Source: Sulfolobus islandicus Y.N.15.51 (GTDB taxonomy: Archaea > Thermoproteota > Thermoprotei_A > Sulfolobales > Sulfolobaceae). Taken from it: a DNA stretch of 64,000 nucleotides. The notes beneath the pieces were generated by a model that saw only the letters and a program-made list of their open reading frames with translations, was not told the DNA's origin and made no database searches. The stretch lies in the NCBI RefSeq assembly GCF_000022485.1, contig NC_012623.1:1576501-1640500 (forward strand), given 5' to 3'. Below, piece after piece: positions 1 through 8,834 of the stretch; position 1 is the stretch's first letter; each line of letters opens with the position of its first letter. The translations under genes and the position numbers were made by a program.

Positions 1-941
1 CTCCATACAGTCCTCGAAACCTTCTTAGATAGCTTATCATCAGCGTCTTGGAACATTGACTGCTTATTCAATTTTTCAACAGCAAACATAGTGAGAGGAT
101 ACATTCCCAACAGTTTGTTCACAAACTTGTGAACATAATCAAGCACGCGGTTCCTTTCACGGTGGGAGTACTTCCTCAACAATACCTTCCCCTTCCTACC
201 GTGTTTAGAAGCGAAGGACTGTATTTTACTCCTCTTCAACTCCATACCGAACTTCAAACTATACAACTCCTTGATTGAGAAAGTGATGAATTTCTCCCCA
301 TCGTAAGCGTCTAATGTGTAAAGGTTACTATCAATAGATAGAAAGTCAAGGGGAGTAAACCAAGGTAACTTATAACGAAATGGTAGGTGAACTCTATCCT
401 CCTTAATTATTGGCTCACCCAACTCAAGTCCTTTAACCTTTCGTGAAAACCATTTGTGAGACCAAGAGAAGGTGACGTATTCGTAAGGTCTTACAGTAAT
501 CCTAACGCTCTCACCCTCAACTTTCCTAAGAGTAGACTTAACCCTAACGTAAACCTTCTTCAATCTAGGTTTCCTTAATGACGCTTGTCCTTTTTCAGCC
601 CTCCTCCTCCAACTCCCCAAGATTGAGTAAGCGTCATTTATTGCTTTGTCCACGTAGTGGGAAGCTAACTTGTTAATCTTTTCAAGCTCGTTTCTCAACG
701 CCTTGTACACTTCCTTTTTCTTAGGCAGGGTTATTTTGATCTTAGTGGCTTTCTTACCTTTCACTTCTTTTCTCTCAACTTTTACCCTCTCCCATAACCA
801 GTCTAAAGCTTTCTGTAATAGGACTCTGTAGTTTTCTAATAATACTCTGCTCTCCTCCTTCTTATCGTTCTTCAGAGAGTACGTTAGGTAAACGTATTCC
901 TCCTCCGGTTGGAATGATTTAAGCCTTAAGCTCTTCGACAC
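1..941 (-). CDS. tnpB: TnpB (RNA-guided nuclease-type) of an IS607 element, 3' part beyond window
   Basis: The frame is open from a GTG at 941 to base 1, so about 313 N-terminal residues are visible and the C-terminal zinc finger lies outside the window. The product starts VSKSLRLKSFQPEEEYVYL. Near residue 215 it has the segment TPLDFLSIDSN, whose Asp fits the first RuvC carboxylate of TnpB nucleases. The start overlaps the end of the upstream serine recombinase gene by 23 nt, the usual tnpA-tnpB coupling in IS607 elements. TnpB proteins are RNA-guided DNA endonucleases that use an RNA from the element's 3' end; that RNA would lie outside this window. Whether this copy is intact cannot be judged. 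Confidence 0.85.
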   Translation of the reverse strand, partial: MSKSLRLKSFQPEEEYVYLTYSLKNDKKEESRVLLENYRVLLQKALDWLWERVKVERKEVKGKKATKIKITLPKKKEVYKALRNELEKINKLASHYVDKAINDAYSILGSWRRRAEKGQASLRKPRLKKVYVRVKSTLRKVEGESVRITVRPYEYVTFSWSHKWFSRKVKGLELGEPIIKEDRVHLPFRYKLPWFTPLDFLSIDSNLYTLDAYDGEKFITFSIKELYSLKFGMELKRSKIQSFASKHGRKGKVLLRKYSHRERNRVLDYVHKFVNKLLGMYPLTMFAVEKLNKQSMFQDADDKLSKKVSRTVW

Positions 942-1524
942 ATTTCTTCACCTTCTCATATTTATGGCTCCTCATACCATACAACTTTCCGCTAAATGAT
1001 ACCAGTATAGAGATCAAATCTTCGATTAGTTCCTGCTCTGGTGTTTTGTCCTCCTTATTTAATACCACGAGCTCGCAGTTGTGTGCTTTGCATGCCTCCT
1101 CTATTATTTCAAAGCCGAACCTAACTAGTCTGTCTGGGTAGGCTATGACAACTTTCGATACTTCGTTGTTTAGTATCATTCTCAATAGCTTGAGGAATCC
1201 TTTTCTCTTCATGTTCAACCCAGAACCAATGTCTGTTATTACTTGGTCGTAGTCCTTAACGTTCTCCTCCAGGTATTTTACTTGGTTTATTAAGTCGTCT
1301 TTCTGTGTGTTTGATGATACCCTAGCGTATAATACTACTTTCCTCTTCCTAACAATCCCCATGAGTCTTTCGACATCCTCTTCTTTAAACCTCCATTTTC
1401 CACTCTGTAGTATCACGGGTTTTATGTAACCCTTCTTAACATAGCTCTGTAGTGTGCGGTATGATATTCCTAAGCGTTGGCACACTTCCTTAGGTTTAAG
1501 CATTATAGTTAAACTTACATACAA
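919..1524 (-). CDS. tnpA: IS607-family serine recombinase (transposase TnpA)
   Basis: This 201-residue protein has an N-terminal MerR-like helix-turn-helix (about residues 8-55, KPKEVCQRLGISYRTLQSYV). A serine-resolvase catalytic domain follows, with VVLYARVSSNTQKDDL around residues 63-78 (catalytic Ser in the RVSS motif) and the YPDRLVRFGFE segment (about residues 129-139). Length and domain order match IS607 TnpA, which moves a circular intermediate without terminal inverted repeats or target duplication. It precedes tnpB and overlaps it. An internal start (MLKPKEV, residue 9) would also suit. The element's left end should lie within 1525-1570, just before the promoter of the next gene, which looks undamaged. 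Confidence 0.9.
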   Translation of the reverse strand: MYVSLTIMLKPKEVCQRLGISYRTLQSYVKKGYIKPVILQSGKWRFKEEDVERLMGIVRKRKVVLYARVSSNTQKDDLINQVKYLEENVKDYDQVITDIGSGLNMKRKGFLKLLRMILNNEVSKVVIAYPDRLVRFGFEIIEEACKAHNCELVVLNKEDKTPEQELIEDLISILVSFSGKLYGMRSHKYEKVKKCVEELKA

Positions 1525-1585
1525 AGTATATAAACTTCACGGTTTATCGAAAACTGTTGGCGACGGCTAGTCTCAACTTTATAAC

Positions 1586-1601
1586 AGTTTGGTACCAAAC
1601 T
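1586..1601. promoter_or_regulatory. 16-bp palindrome between TATA box and start of MFS gene
   Basis: AGTTTGGTACCAAACT is a perfect palindrome. It lies just downstream of a TATA-like stretch (about 1577-1584) and five bases before the ATG at 1607. A protein bound here would cover the transcription start of a leaderless mRNA, so it is a good operator candidate for the transporter. The cognate regulator is not evident in the window. Confidence 0.5.
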
Positions 1602-1606
1602 AACTT

Positions 1607-2708
1607 ATGAGGTTAAGCCTATTCTCAGTCCTAGCAACTTTCCTACTTTCAGCATACGCGATGTATTCAATTACCTTCGTGGTTGAAGGAATTTCAAAGG
1701 TGTTTCAAGTAAGTATTTCGACAGTAGTTTTCGCAATAACTTTATCCTGGATAGGTGGAGCAATAGGAGGTTTCATTTTCGGAATAATTGCCGACAAGGT
1801 AGGAAGAAAGAAGGCCTTGCTCTTGTCAATATTCCTCTACTCCTTTCCAACAATAGGAGTACTTTACAACTAATATTTACGAGCTTTACGTACTTTGGTT
1901 CCTCGTAGGCATGGGAGTTAACGGAGAGAACGGAATAAGTTACGCAATAGTAGCTGAATTGAGGTTCACAAACTTGAGAGGTTTTGCTGGAGGGTTAATG
2001 CAAGGCTTATATGCAATAGGCTCATTATTGGGAGCAGTTACTTCGGCTTTCATTATTTCCTGCTGGAGGGATATATTCCTATTTGCAGGAGGATTTTCAT
2101 TACTTTCTTTCCTCTTTTGGATATGGATACCGGAAGAAAAGTTTACTAGGAAAATTAAGATGAGAGTTTCAGAAATATTCTCCTCATCAGTAATAAGAAT
2201 AACTGTGCTGGGTTCAATAATTTCTCTTGCTTCGTTCCTTTATTTAATTCCGGCCTTCAGTTTAATGCCTACAGCGCTTCAGCAATTAAATATTTCGTCT
2301 TACGATCTAATCATAGCCTTTGCAGACCTAATTTCTACAATAGTTTACGGAATTTCCGGTTATTTATCTGACGTAAAAGGAAGAAGAATAACGGCGTTGT
2401 ATTTCTCAATAGGTGCGATAATTTCTTCCGTCCTTTTCCTATTCTTCGTGAGAGAAATTTTTCCGGTGTTCTTAGTATATGCATTTTCAGCCTTCTTTGC
2501 ATTCTTCGGAGTTTGGATTAGCGAACTTTATCCAATGCATGTTAGGGCAACTGGGGCAAATTTTACCTTATTGATAGGTAGGTTAATAGGAGGAGGTTTC
2601 GGAACTTTTATAGTTTCTTTAATTCCTCTGCAATTAAACGTCAGCTTAAGTCTAGATTTAATAATAACTGCAATAGTTGCAACTATTGGAATCTCATTAA
2701 TGAGATGA
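1607..2708 (+). pseudogene. MFS transporter, frameshifted
   Basis: Two reading frames together encode one major facilitator protein of about 367 residues. The first runs from the ATG at 1607 to a stop at 1871-1873 and contains the MFS motif A segment GFIFGIIADKVGRKKA. The protein continues in another frame (open from before 1863; [19 protein letters not shown]) through 2708. A single-base indel near 1855-1870 joins them. The family exchanges small metabolites or sugars with protons across the cytoplasmic membrane; the substrate is unknown. It is somewhat short for MFS (usually 400 or more). A sequencing error is possible because the rest of both frames is well preserved. Confidence 0.8.
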
Positions 2709-2777
2709 AATCTATTACGCCCTATTTTTCAATAAATTTTAACATTAATTTTTAATTATCTGGTATAAGAAAAGCTC

Positions 2778-3230
2778 ATGAGACTTTGGTCAATTCATCC
2801 AAAGTATCTTGACACTCAAGGACTTTTAGGCTTATGGAGAGAAGGATTACTTGCTCAAAAAGTTCTCCTAGGAGAAACAAGGGGATATAAAAACCATCCT
2901 CAGCTAATAAGGTTTAAGAGAACGAGCGATCCCGATCCTGTCCTTTATATTGGAACTTATCTTTATTACGTTTACCTAGAAGGAGTGAGGAGAGGGTACT
3001 CCTTTAATAAGGAGAAAATAGTTAAATACGACCTAACCTTGAGGATGCCTGTGACTGAAGGTCAAATCAATTACGAATTCCACCACTTGTTAGAAAAGTT
3101 GAAAATCAGAAACCCTAAAATGTACGCAGAGTTACTCCAAGTTAAAATAATAGAGGTAAACCCTATATTCTTCGTCATTAAAGGTGATGTAGAGGAATGG
3201 GAAAAAGTTAGCATTTTTAATACGGCGTAA
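2778..3230 (+). CDS. Pyrimidine dimer DNA glycosylase (endonuclease V family)
   Basis: This 150-residue protein has the hallmark start of the Pyr_excise family: MRLWSIHPKYLDTQGLLGLW, then REGLLAQKVL and GYKNHPQLIRF within the first 55 residues. Members related to T4 endonuclease V remove UV-induced pyrimidine dimers, and the N-terminal region carries the catalytic amine and DNA contacts. The stop overlaps the ATG at 3230 of the following frame, so co-transcription with the aldo/keto reductase is likely. Function is assigned by family recognition; activity on dimers in archaeal members is inferred. Confidence 0.8.
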   Translation: MRLWSIHPKYLDTQGLLGLWREGLLAQKVLLGETRGYKNHPQLIRFKRTSDPDPVLYIGTYLYYVYLEGVRRGYSFNKEKIVKYDLTLRMPVTEGQINYEFHHLLEKLKIRNPKMYAELLQVKIIEVNPIFFVIKGDVEEWEKVSIFNTA

Positions 3231-3244
3231 TGCAATATAATACC

Positions 3245-4045
3245 ATGAAGAAGTTTAAGTACTTTACAATCTCTGATCTAGCCTTAGGAACTTGGAAAAT
3301 GGGTGGAGGTTTCTGGACTCCAAGTTACGAAAACGACGAAAGAGATGTGAACGCAATAAAGAAGGCTATAGAGCTGGGAATTACGACTATTGACACTGCA
3401 GAAATGTACGGCGGAGGTCATGCAGAAGAATTAGTTGGCAAAGCGATAAAGGACTTCAAAAGGGACGACATTTTTATTATAACTAAAGTTTGGCCAAACC
3501 ACGCAAAGTACGAGGACGTAATAAAGTCAGCAAAGGCAAGTAGTTCAAGGCTAGGAACTTTCATAGACCTTTACTTACTTCACTGGCCTTCTTCCTCGGT
3601 ACCAATATGTGAAACGATGAGTGCATTTGAAAAACTTGTGGAAGACGGAATCGTAAAGTTCATTGGTTTAAGCAATTTTAAACCAGAAGGTATACAAAAG
3701 GCCAACGAATGCCTTAAGAAGTACGAGGTAACTGCAATTGAAAACCATTACAGCTTATTGGATAGGAGCGATGAAGATACTCTGGAGTATGCGAAAAAGA
3801 ACGAGATTGCTTATTTTTCCTATACACCGTTGGAAAAAGGAAGAATATCAGAAATTAAGATACTAAACGAAATTGCTAGAAAATACAATAAAACACCAAC
3901 TCAAATTGCTTTAAATTGGTATATATCCATTGACGTTATGATTCCCATAGTTAAGGCAAGTAATATAAAGCATTTAGAAGAGAACGCCGGAGCAATGGGG
4001 TGGAAATTAAGTAAGGAAGATTGGGAAGCAATAGCTAAAGCTTAA
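3245..4045 (+). CDS. Aldo/keto reductase
   Basis: The protein is an NAD(P)H-dependent oxidoreductase with a TIM-barrel fold, about 266 residues. Catalytic residues are visible: Asp and Tyr in TTIDTAEMYGGGHAEELVG, Lys in FIITKVWPNH, and His in LYLLHWPSS. The C-terminal cofactor-binding part is IPIVKASNIKHLEENAGAMG. I chose the ATG at 3245 (MKKFKYF) over the in-frame ATG at 3230, because the latter sits on the stop codon of the upstream gene and adds five residues not typical of the family. The substrate cannot be told. Confidence 0.88.
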   Translation: MKKFKYFTISDLALGTWKMGGGFWTPSYENDERDVNAIKKAIELGITTIDTAEMYGGGHAEELVGKAIKDFKRDDIFIITKVWPNHAKYEDVIKSAKASSSRLGTFIDLYLLHWPSSSVPICETMSAFEKLVEDGIVKFIGLSNFKPEGIQKANECLKKYEVTAIENHYSLLDRSDEDTLEYAKKNEIAYFSYTPLEKGRISEIKILNEIARKYNKTPTQIALNWYISIDVMIPIVKASNIKHLEENAGAMGWKLSKEDWEAIAKA

Positions 4046-4108
4046 GTAGTTGCAAACGAAGTGACGTTATAACTTTAATACTTCTCGTGATAATATTTTA
4101 TTGAAGAT

Positions 4109-4234
4109 GTGGGGGGAGTTGTCTGGTGGATGCCAGGCGACAATGATCCCCAAGTTTTATTATTTTTATTATTATCAGTTATTTTATTCATGATAGTCAT
4201 AGATGACGCTGGAGATCTAGGTAAGGGCATTTAG
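4109..4234 (+). CDS. Possible small single-span membrane protein (GTG start)
   Basis: From a GTG at 4109 the frame reads MGGVVWWMPGDNDPQVLLFL and continues through a hydrophobic stretch (about residues 17-33) to an acidic tail (IDDAGDLGKGI), 41 residues in all. A TATA-like CTTTAATACT at about 4071-4080 sits at leaderless distance from it. An ATG at 4107 in another frame opens a different 28-codon frame, and the DNA also folds into a GC-rich stem (4114-4145), so an RNA element is an alternative. I do not recognise a family. Its end overlaps the first codons of the broken ATPase remnant. Confidence 0.3.
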   Translation: MGGVVWWMPGDNDPQVLLFLLLSVILFMIVIDDAGDLGKGI

Positions 4235-5049
4235 TATTAGAAGTTTTTCCTTTCTCCTTCAAGGAATTCCTGAGGTTCAAAAACATCAAGTTTTCAACGG
4301 AACTGGATATAATAGCCAAAGAAAATGAGATAAAAACACTATTTTCAGATTACTTAAAGTATGGAGGATTTCCGCTAGTAGTATCTAACGATAATGAGAG
4401 AGACAAGGAGAAAATACTGTTACAATTGTATGAAGACATAATGCTCAAAGACGTAATTAGTGAATGCAATATAAGGAATGAGGAAGAGGCTAAGTTTTTA
4501 GCCTTATTTTACATCTCAAATGCAGGAAATAAGGTACGTTATAGAAAAATCTCTTACTCTTTAAATATTCCCTTGACTAATGTTCTGAGATTCACTGAGT
4601 GTATGCAAAACGCTTATTTGATTTTCTTCATGAAAGCCTTAAGCCCAAAGCTGAGCGAAATGGTAAGATACGATAGAAAGGTGTATAGTATCGATAATGG
4701 TATTTCTAATGTTTTAGGATATAGGCTAAATCAGAACGTTGGTAGCTTGTTTGAAAATCTAATATTCCTAGAGCTCTTGAGGAGATATGGAATTAACAAT
4801 ATCTTTTATTATAAGGGGAGAAGAGGCGAAGTAGACTTCGTCGTGAAAGTAAAGGATGAAATAAGGGAAATATATCAGGTAACTTATGAGCTAAGTGATA
4901 TAGAGAGGGAAATAAAAGGTATTGAGGAGTTTCTAAAGATTAGAAAGACAAAGGCTTACATTATAACTTTTGATAAAGAGGGAGAGATAGAACTTAACGA
5001 TAACGTGGTGAAAGTAGTTAAAGCTTGGAAATGGCTATTGATGGAATAA
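4225..5049 (+). pseudogene. Truncated AAA-type ATPase with DUF4143 C-terminal domain
   Basis: The frame is open from 4225 without a start codon (GHLVLEVFPFSFKEFLRF...) and runs to 5049. This is the middle and C-terminal part of the archaeal ATPases whose C-terminus is DUF4143: YLKYGGFPLV, then a winged-helix-like middle, GSLFENLIFLELLRR and a nuclease-like segment GEVDFVVKVKDE. The N-terminal P-loop domain (Walker A and B) is missing. An ATG at 4426 would give a 207-residue product, probably not functional as an ATPase. Its 3' end overlaps the convergent acyl-CoA dehydrogenase gene by 15 bases. Confidence 0.75.
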
Positions 5050-5835
5050 CTTCTCTAACAACACAACCCTCTTCAGATGAAGATGTAAGTCTAGGTCTGC
5101 AGTAAATCCTATTCCTCCGTGAGATTGAATTGAGTTAAGAATCGTTTTGAAAGCTTTCTTATACGCGTGTTTAAATATTCTTATCGGATCTGTTGGATTA
5201 GCCAAATACCTAGACCTAACCAATTCTATTCCTAAAGCATCGTCGACAATCCTATGTTTTATTGCTTGGTAAGATCCAATTGGCTTACCAAATGCAATCC
5301 TATTTTTAGAATACTCAACAGTCTCCTTAAGCACGGCTGTTGCATGACCTATAATTTGAGCCGAGGCAAGTAAAATCACTTTATTAAAATCAACATCTGA
5401 TTGTCTCCACTTGCCTTCATTTATCTTATAAGCTCTCACTGAAGGATCTGGTGACTCTATTTCTTCAACACTTACATCATTTTTATTTGAAATCCCCTTT
5501 GGTGTAACAATGACTTCAGCCTTATCAACTTCAGCAACATAATTAACACCAACACTTACGGGATAATCAACCCCTAACATTGAGCTAAAAGCAATTATTC
5601 CCGGCAATAAGTTCTCACCTATAATCTCGTTTATCAACAAGGCATTTGTTAGGCTGGTTTCTTTAATAAATTGGAAGATACCTAAATCCTTAACCTTGCT
5701 GAACGTTTCCATAATTTTATCTCTACTAACCTCATGTTTCTTAGCTCCATACTTACTCCATTCTCTGATTAAGAACTCACCAAATGAGTTTTTAACCAGT
5801 TCTAAGTCCTCATTCGTCTCAACATCTAAAATCAA
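5035..5835 (-). CDS. Acyl-CoA dehydrogenase-like protein, short form
   Basis: The C-terminal half carries the ACAD signature: ASAQIIGHATAVLKETVEYS, RIAFGKPIGSYQAIKHRIVD and IQSHGGIGFTADLDLHLHLK. The N-terminal part (residues 1-60) has the helical domain (VKNSFGEFLIREW), and the middle is degenerate. At 266 residues it is well below the usual 380 or so. Similar short ACADs exist that pair with a second subunit, so it may be half of a heteromeric enzyme oxidising acyl-CoA with FAD. No partner is adjacent. The thiolase/DUF35 operon at the other end of the window would fit the same type of metabolism. Confidence 0.75.
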   Translation of the reverse strand: MILDVETNEDLELVKNSFGEFLIREWSKYGAKKHEVSRDKIMETFSKVKDLGIFQFIKETSLTNALLINEIIGENLLPGIIAFSSMLGVDYPVSVGVNYVAEVDKAEVIVTPKGISNKNDVSVEEIESPDPSVRAYKINEGKWRQSDVDFNKVILLASAQIIGHATAVLKETVEYSKNRIAFGKPIGSYQAIKHRIVDDALGIELVRSRYLANPTDPIRIFKHAYKKAFKTILNSIQSHGGIGFTADLDLHLHLKRVVLLEKLFHQ

Positions 5836-6087
5836 TTAACCTTCACCACAATTTATGATTAAGAATAAAGGTTTAAATTACTATACTAAAAAGTTAGGAG
5901 AACTAACACCGTGTGAAACGTGAACCATTGATGGATTAAAAATACCTTAACGAAACTTAGAGGAATCTCAAAAACTTTCATAATAGATAATTAGTTAGTT
6001 AATAGCTAATATAAATAGCGTCAGATTTTTCAGCAAGGAAAGTATTTCGAACCCTACTAATTTAATTTTTCTCTTACGTCCATTTAA

Positions 6088-6447
6088 ATGATGGCAAAGT
6101 GGTTTGAGAAGAGTGAGAGAGAAAGGGTGGTAGCACTTCTTCTTTTCAATAAAGGCTACTATCCTGAGGCATGTTTTCACAGTCATATGGCTGTTGAACT
6201 TAAATTTAAGGGACTTTTAGTTCAACAAACTGGTGCTGTACTTTATACTCACTCGTTGAAGCGCCTTTTACAAGAGCTTGAAAAAATTAAAGACATAAAA
6301 GTGAGCAATGAGATATTAGATTGTGCAAATTATCTTACGATGCTATATACAGGCTCTAGATATCCAGAGGAAAGCCTTATTGACTTGGGCAAAGAAGAGG
6401 GTGAGAAGTGTGTCAAATGCATGGAAAAATTACTCTCTCTATTCTGA
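6088..6447 (+). CDS. HEPN domain protein (toxin of HEPN-MNT module 1)
   Basis: This 119-residue protein has the HEPN fold pattern: MAKWFEKSERERVVALLLFNKGYY, an ACFHSHMAVELKFKGLL helix, THSLKRLLQELEKI, and the C-terminal YLTMLYTGSRYPEESLI with the R-x4-6-H-like RYP motif region. HEPN proteins of this class are RNases or toxins neutralised by a nucleotidyltransferase partner. The MNT gene starts 5 nt after its stop. In known HEPN-MNT pairs the MNT protein modifies the HEPN protein with AMP. Which residues are active here is not proven. Confidence 0.8.
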   Translation: MMAKWFEKSERERVVALLLFNKGYYPEACFHSHMAVELKFKGLLVQQTGAVLYTHSLKRLLQELEKIKDIKVSNEILDCANYLTMLYTGSRYPEESLIDLGKEEGEKCVKCMEKLLSLF

Positions 6448-6451
6448 CCTA

Positions 6452-6823
6452 ATGGAGATTTACAAGGAAGAGGAAACGGAGGCTAAGGAATACATATCGT
6501 CGATTTGTAGAAAAGAATACACTGTTATCCTCTTTGGCTCTAGGGCTAGGGGTGACAACAAGGTTTACAGTGATTGGGATATCTTAGTTATAGGGAAAGA
6601 GAAACCCCCATTACCACCTTCATCAGTGGATTTACATTATGTTAACGTTGATGAAATTGAGGAGAAGATTATGGAGTTCAATACGATTTTTATTGACGCC
6701 TTTTACGAGGGTAAGCTTCTGTGCGATAATCTTTCGACGTATCAAAAAATAAGAGGGAAAGTGTTAGAGAGAATCAAGGGATATAAAAAGACCAGAGAAG
6801 GATGGTTTAGAGAAAACGATTAG
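6452..6823 (+). CDS. MNT-type nucleotidyltransferase (antitoxin of module 1)
   Basis: This minimal nucleotidyltransferase has the signature LFGSRARGDNKVYSDWDILV around residues 26-45: the G-S motif followed by D-x-D. I place the start at ATG 6452 (MEIYKEEETEAKEY), directly behind the HEPN stop. The longer frame from 6323 runs through the HEPN gene and is not plausible. The product is about 123 residues. It should modify or bind the HEPN partner. Confidence 0.85.
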   Translation: MEIYKEEETEAKEYISSICRKEYTVILFGSRARGDNKVYSDWDILVIGKEKPPLPPSSVDLHYVNVDEIEEKIMEFNTIFIDAFYEGKLLCDNLSTYQKIRGKVLERIKGYKKTREGWFREND

Positions 6824-6866
6824 TGTTTTGTTAGGGGGATCTCGAAATATTTAAGAACTTCAGCTT

Positions 6867-7463
6867 TTATCTTTGTAACCATTCATATAACTCCTTAAAA
6901 TCCCTTACCACAATATCCGGTTCATAACCTAATGGGTCAACTGGCATATTTCTCCTATTAACGTATATGCTCTTCATTCCACCATTCTTAGCACCAATAA
7001 CATCAAATGGATTTGATGAGACCAGATAAGCCTCTCCATTAACTGCCTCAAGGAAGTATTTGTAGACCTTAGGTGAGGGTTTATATTCCTTTACCCTTTC
7101 TGCGCTAAATATTCCTTTAAAATAGCTAGACAAACCATTAAGTTTTAAAAGTTCCTCTATAGCCTTAGTCGTACCATTTGATAAAATGTAAATATCAGAT
7201 ATTGTGGAGATGTCCTTTAAATAGATTGCATCTTGATGTGCTCTTAGATTTCTCCACTTATTCAATTCTTCCTCTATTTTATCCTCTCCTAGGATGTAGC
7301 TTATTGCCATTTTGGTTATCTCATCGAAATCCACATATCTTCCCATTATGGTTAATAGCCAAGTATACTCTAGCTGTTTCCTTCTCATTTCTTGTGAAAT
7401 TCCTGATAGATCCAAAATTGTACCGTACAAGTCAAATGCCAAAATTTTCTTTTCTTTTCCCAT
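6867..7463 (-). CDS. HAD-superfamily hydrolase (haloacid dehalogenase-like)
   Basis: Motif I is ILAFDLYGTILD (nucleophile Asp), motif II Ser/Thr is in DIYILSNGTTKA, the motif III Lys is in ERVKEYKPSPKVYKY, and motif IV follows in YLVSSNPFDVIGAKNGGMKS. The 198-residue length and the FDLYGT form fit the L-2-haloacid dehalogenase type. A close paralogue lies at 44662-45255; both share the cap segment RRKQLEYTWLLTIMGRY word for word. The real substrate is unknown; such proteins are often phosphatases or dehalogenases. Confidence 0.85.
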   Translation of the reverse strand: MGKEKKILAFDLYGTILDLSGISQEMRRKQLEYTWLLTIMGRYVDFDEITKMAISYILGEDKIEEELNKWRNLRAHQDAIYLKDISTISDIYILSNGTTKAIEELLKLNGLSSYFKGIFSAERVKEYKPSPKVYKYFLEAVNGEAYLVSSNPFDVIGAKNGGMKSIYVNRRNMPVDPLGYEPDIVVRDFKELYEWLQR

Positions 7464-7474
7464 ATATTTTTTAA

Positions 7475-7769
7475 TGCTCTTATGTATATAAGCAATTGTA
7501 AAGATTCCGTACGTTATTACACCATTAAGTCGTACTAACTTTCGGGAATCTCGTTAGTGTTAGATTTAATAAAATGGGATTTACGTGCTCTGGAGGACTT
7601 CTTATAATTTGTTTTGAATGTTATGTATTCCATAGTCTATTCGAAGGATAAAATTTCTTTAAACGAGATCTATTTAAATAGAGAATATTAGAGATAATCT
7701 GAATATTATTTTATAACTAAATATCAAACAATATGATGACTCTTTGAAAGCAACTCCAAAATCGGCTAA
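7475..7769. other. Intergenic stretch, nothing recognised
   Basis: About 295 AT-rich bases between the HAD gene and the second HEPN-MNT module, with stops in all frames. I see no convincing promoter, repeat or gene relic. Confidence 0.5.
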
Positions 7770-8216
7770 TTAGAAACTTATTTTACACTTTCTAATAGTT
7801 CTACCGACAATAAACTTTCCATAGGGTAGCTCAAGCACTGCACCGTATTTCCTTATCTCATTGCTCCACTTTTCTAATTCCTCGTAAACGTTAATTTCAT
7901 CGTATGTAACACAAAATGCTATAGATACTCCCATTAAAACAGTTCCTAGAGTTAGATTATTTTTGAATTCCTTCTTTGTCATTATAACGGTATCCAGATA
8001 AATATTTGTATCTTTAACGAATCTCAATCTAGCATCACTAAAATTCAATTCCTTTGCTTCATCCTTTACAATAATTAATACATCCAAATCCGAGTCCTTC
8101 TTATATTTACCTATAACTCTACTTCCAAAGAATACTATCGCAAGTACTCCGTTTCTTCTTAACAAAAAGGTGGCTTTTCTAAATAACTCCATGTTTTCTA
8201 AGATAATTCTCTGCAA
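7770..8216 (-). CDS. MNT-type nucleotidyltransferase (module 2)
   Basis: The nucleotidyltransferase core is IVFFGSRVIGKYKKDSDLDV (about residues 27-46), with the G-S motif and the D-x-D pair. Unlike the MNT proteins of modules 1 and 3 it has an additional C-terminal 60 residues. The start overlaps the upstream HEPN gene by 38 nt. It is the expected antitoxin of this pair. Confidence 0.85.
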   Translation of the reverse strand: MQRIILENMELFRKATFLLRRNGVLAIVFFGSRVIGKYKKDSDLDVLIIVKDEAKELNFSDARLRFVKDTNIYLDTVIMTKKEFKNNLTLGTVLMGVSIAFCVTYDEINVYEELEKWSNEIRKYGAVLELPYGKFIVGRTIRKCKISF

Positions 8217-8607
8217 TGCTGATCACCTCATCAGAATAGTTTATTCCTTGCCTACACATTTCCTCAGTCACAAATTCCTCTGGAGTAGTTATATTATTTC
8301 CGTTAAAAAATGGATATCTAGACATGTTCCATGCACCAGAAAGGTAATCTAATGCATTCAAAACTACATCTAATTCGTTTCCAAGATCTTGTAAATTATT
8401 CGAAGCATCCGCTATGATGTCGTGTTCTTTCTTATATATTAATTTTACTTCTAACATAGCTTTCACGCTTTTTTCGACAGATTGTTGAGAGTAAAAGAAA
8501 CATTCAAGGTAGTCTTTAAGTTGTAAGGCCCTTTTAGCCCTAATATTATCTTTTTTTGCTATATTTAAGAAGGCTTTAGCATATTCTCTAAACTTAGGGG
8601 GAATCAC
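8179..8607 (-). CDS. HEPN domain protein (module 2)
   Basis: This 142-residue helical protein has the pattern DYLECFFYSQQSVEKSVKAM, then EHDIIADASNNL, and SGAWNMSRYPFFNG, as in HEPN toxins. It overlaps the downstream MNT gene by 38 nt and the upstream 76-codon frame by 4 nt (ATGA), which suggests a three-gene transcript. Likely role: toxin-like RNase controlled by the MNT partner. Confidence 0.82.
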   Translation of the reverse strand: MIPPKFREYAKAFLNIAKKDNIRAKRALQLKDYLECFFYSQQSVEKSVKAMLEVKLIYKKEHDIIADASNNLQDLGNELDVVLNALDYLSGAWNMSRYPFFNGNNITTPEEFVTEEMCRQGINYSDEVISIAENYLRKHGVI

Positions 8608-8834
8608 AAGTAACTTCTAAAGTGATAGAATAAATCTTTTGAGAAATCCTTCGTATCGACAATATCAGATCTTAGGGCTAATCTCCTTTTTAATGATTTA
8701 TAGAAATTTAGTAGAGATGATATTTTAAATTTTTCTGTTATATCCTTTTTTATCTCTAAAATGACTTTCTGAAAAGGAGCTATGTCTATCGTGTTTTCCT
8801 TACGTGTATTACGCAAGGAAGGTATTACTTTCAA
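8604..8834 (-). CDS. Small protein or gene relic upstream of HEPN-MNT module 2
   Basis: The frame encodes up to 76 basic residues (IDIAPFQKVILEIKKDITEK, DTKDFSKDLFYHFRSYL) from a TTG at 8834, with its stop overlapping the HEPN start by 4 nt. I do not recognise the family. No shine-Dalgarno or TATA element convincingly supports the TTG, and interrupted open stretches continue upstream to about 9050, so this could be the C-terminal remnant of a longer gene. Confidence 0.4.
   Translation of the reverse strand: MKVIPSLRNTRKENTIDIAPFQKVILEIKKDITEKFKISSLLNFYKSLKRRLALRSDIVDTKDFSKDLFYHFRSYL

Noticed and set aside
6323-6451. Longer N-terminus of the MNT protein of module 1
   Set aside because: It would overlap most of the HEPN C-terminus in another frame; the ATG at 6452 right after the HEPN stop gives a normal MNT length.
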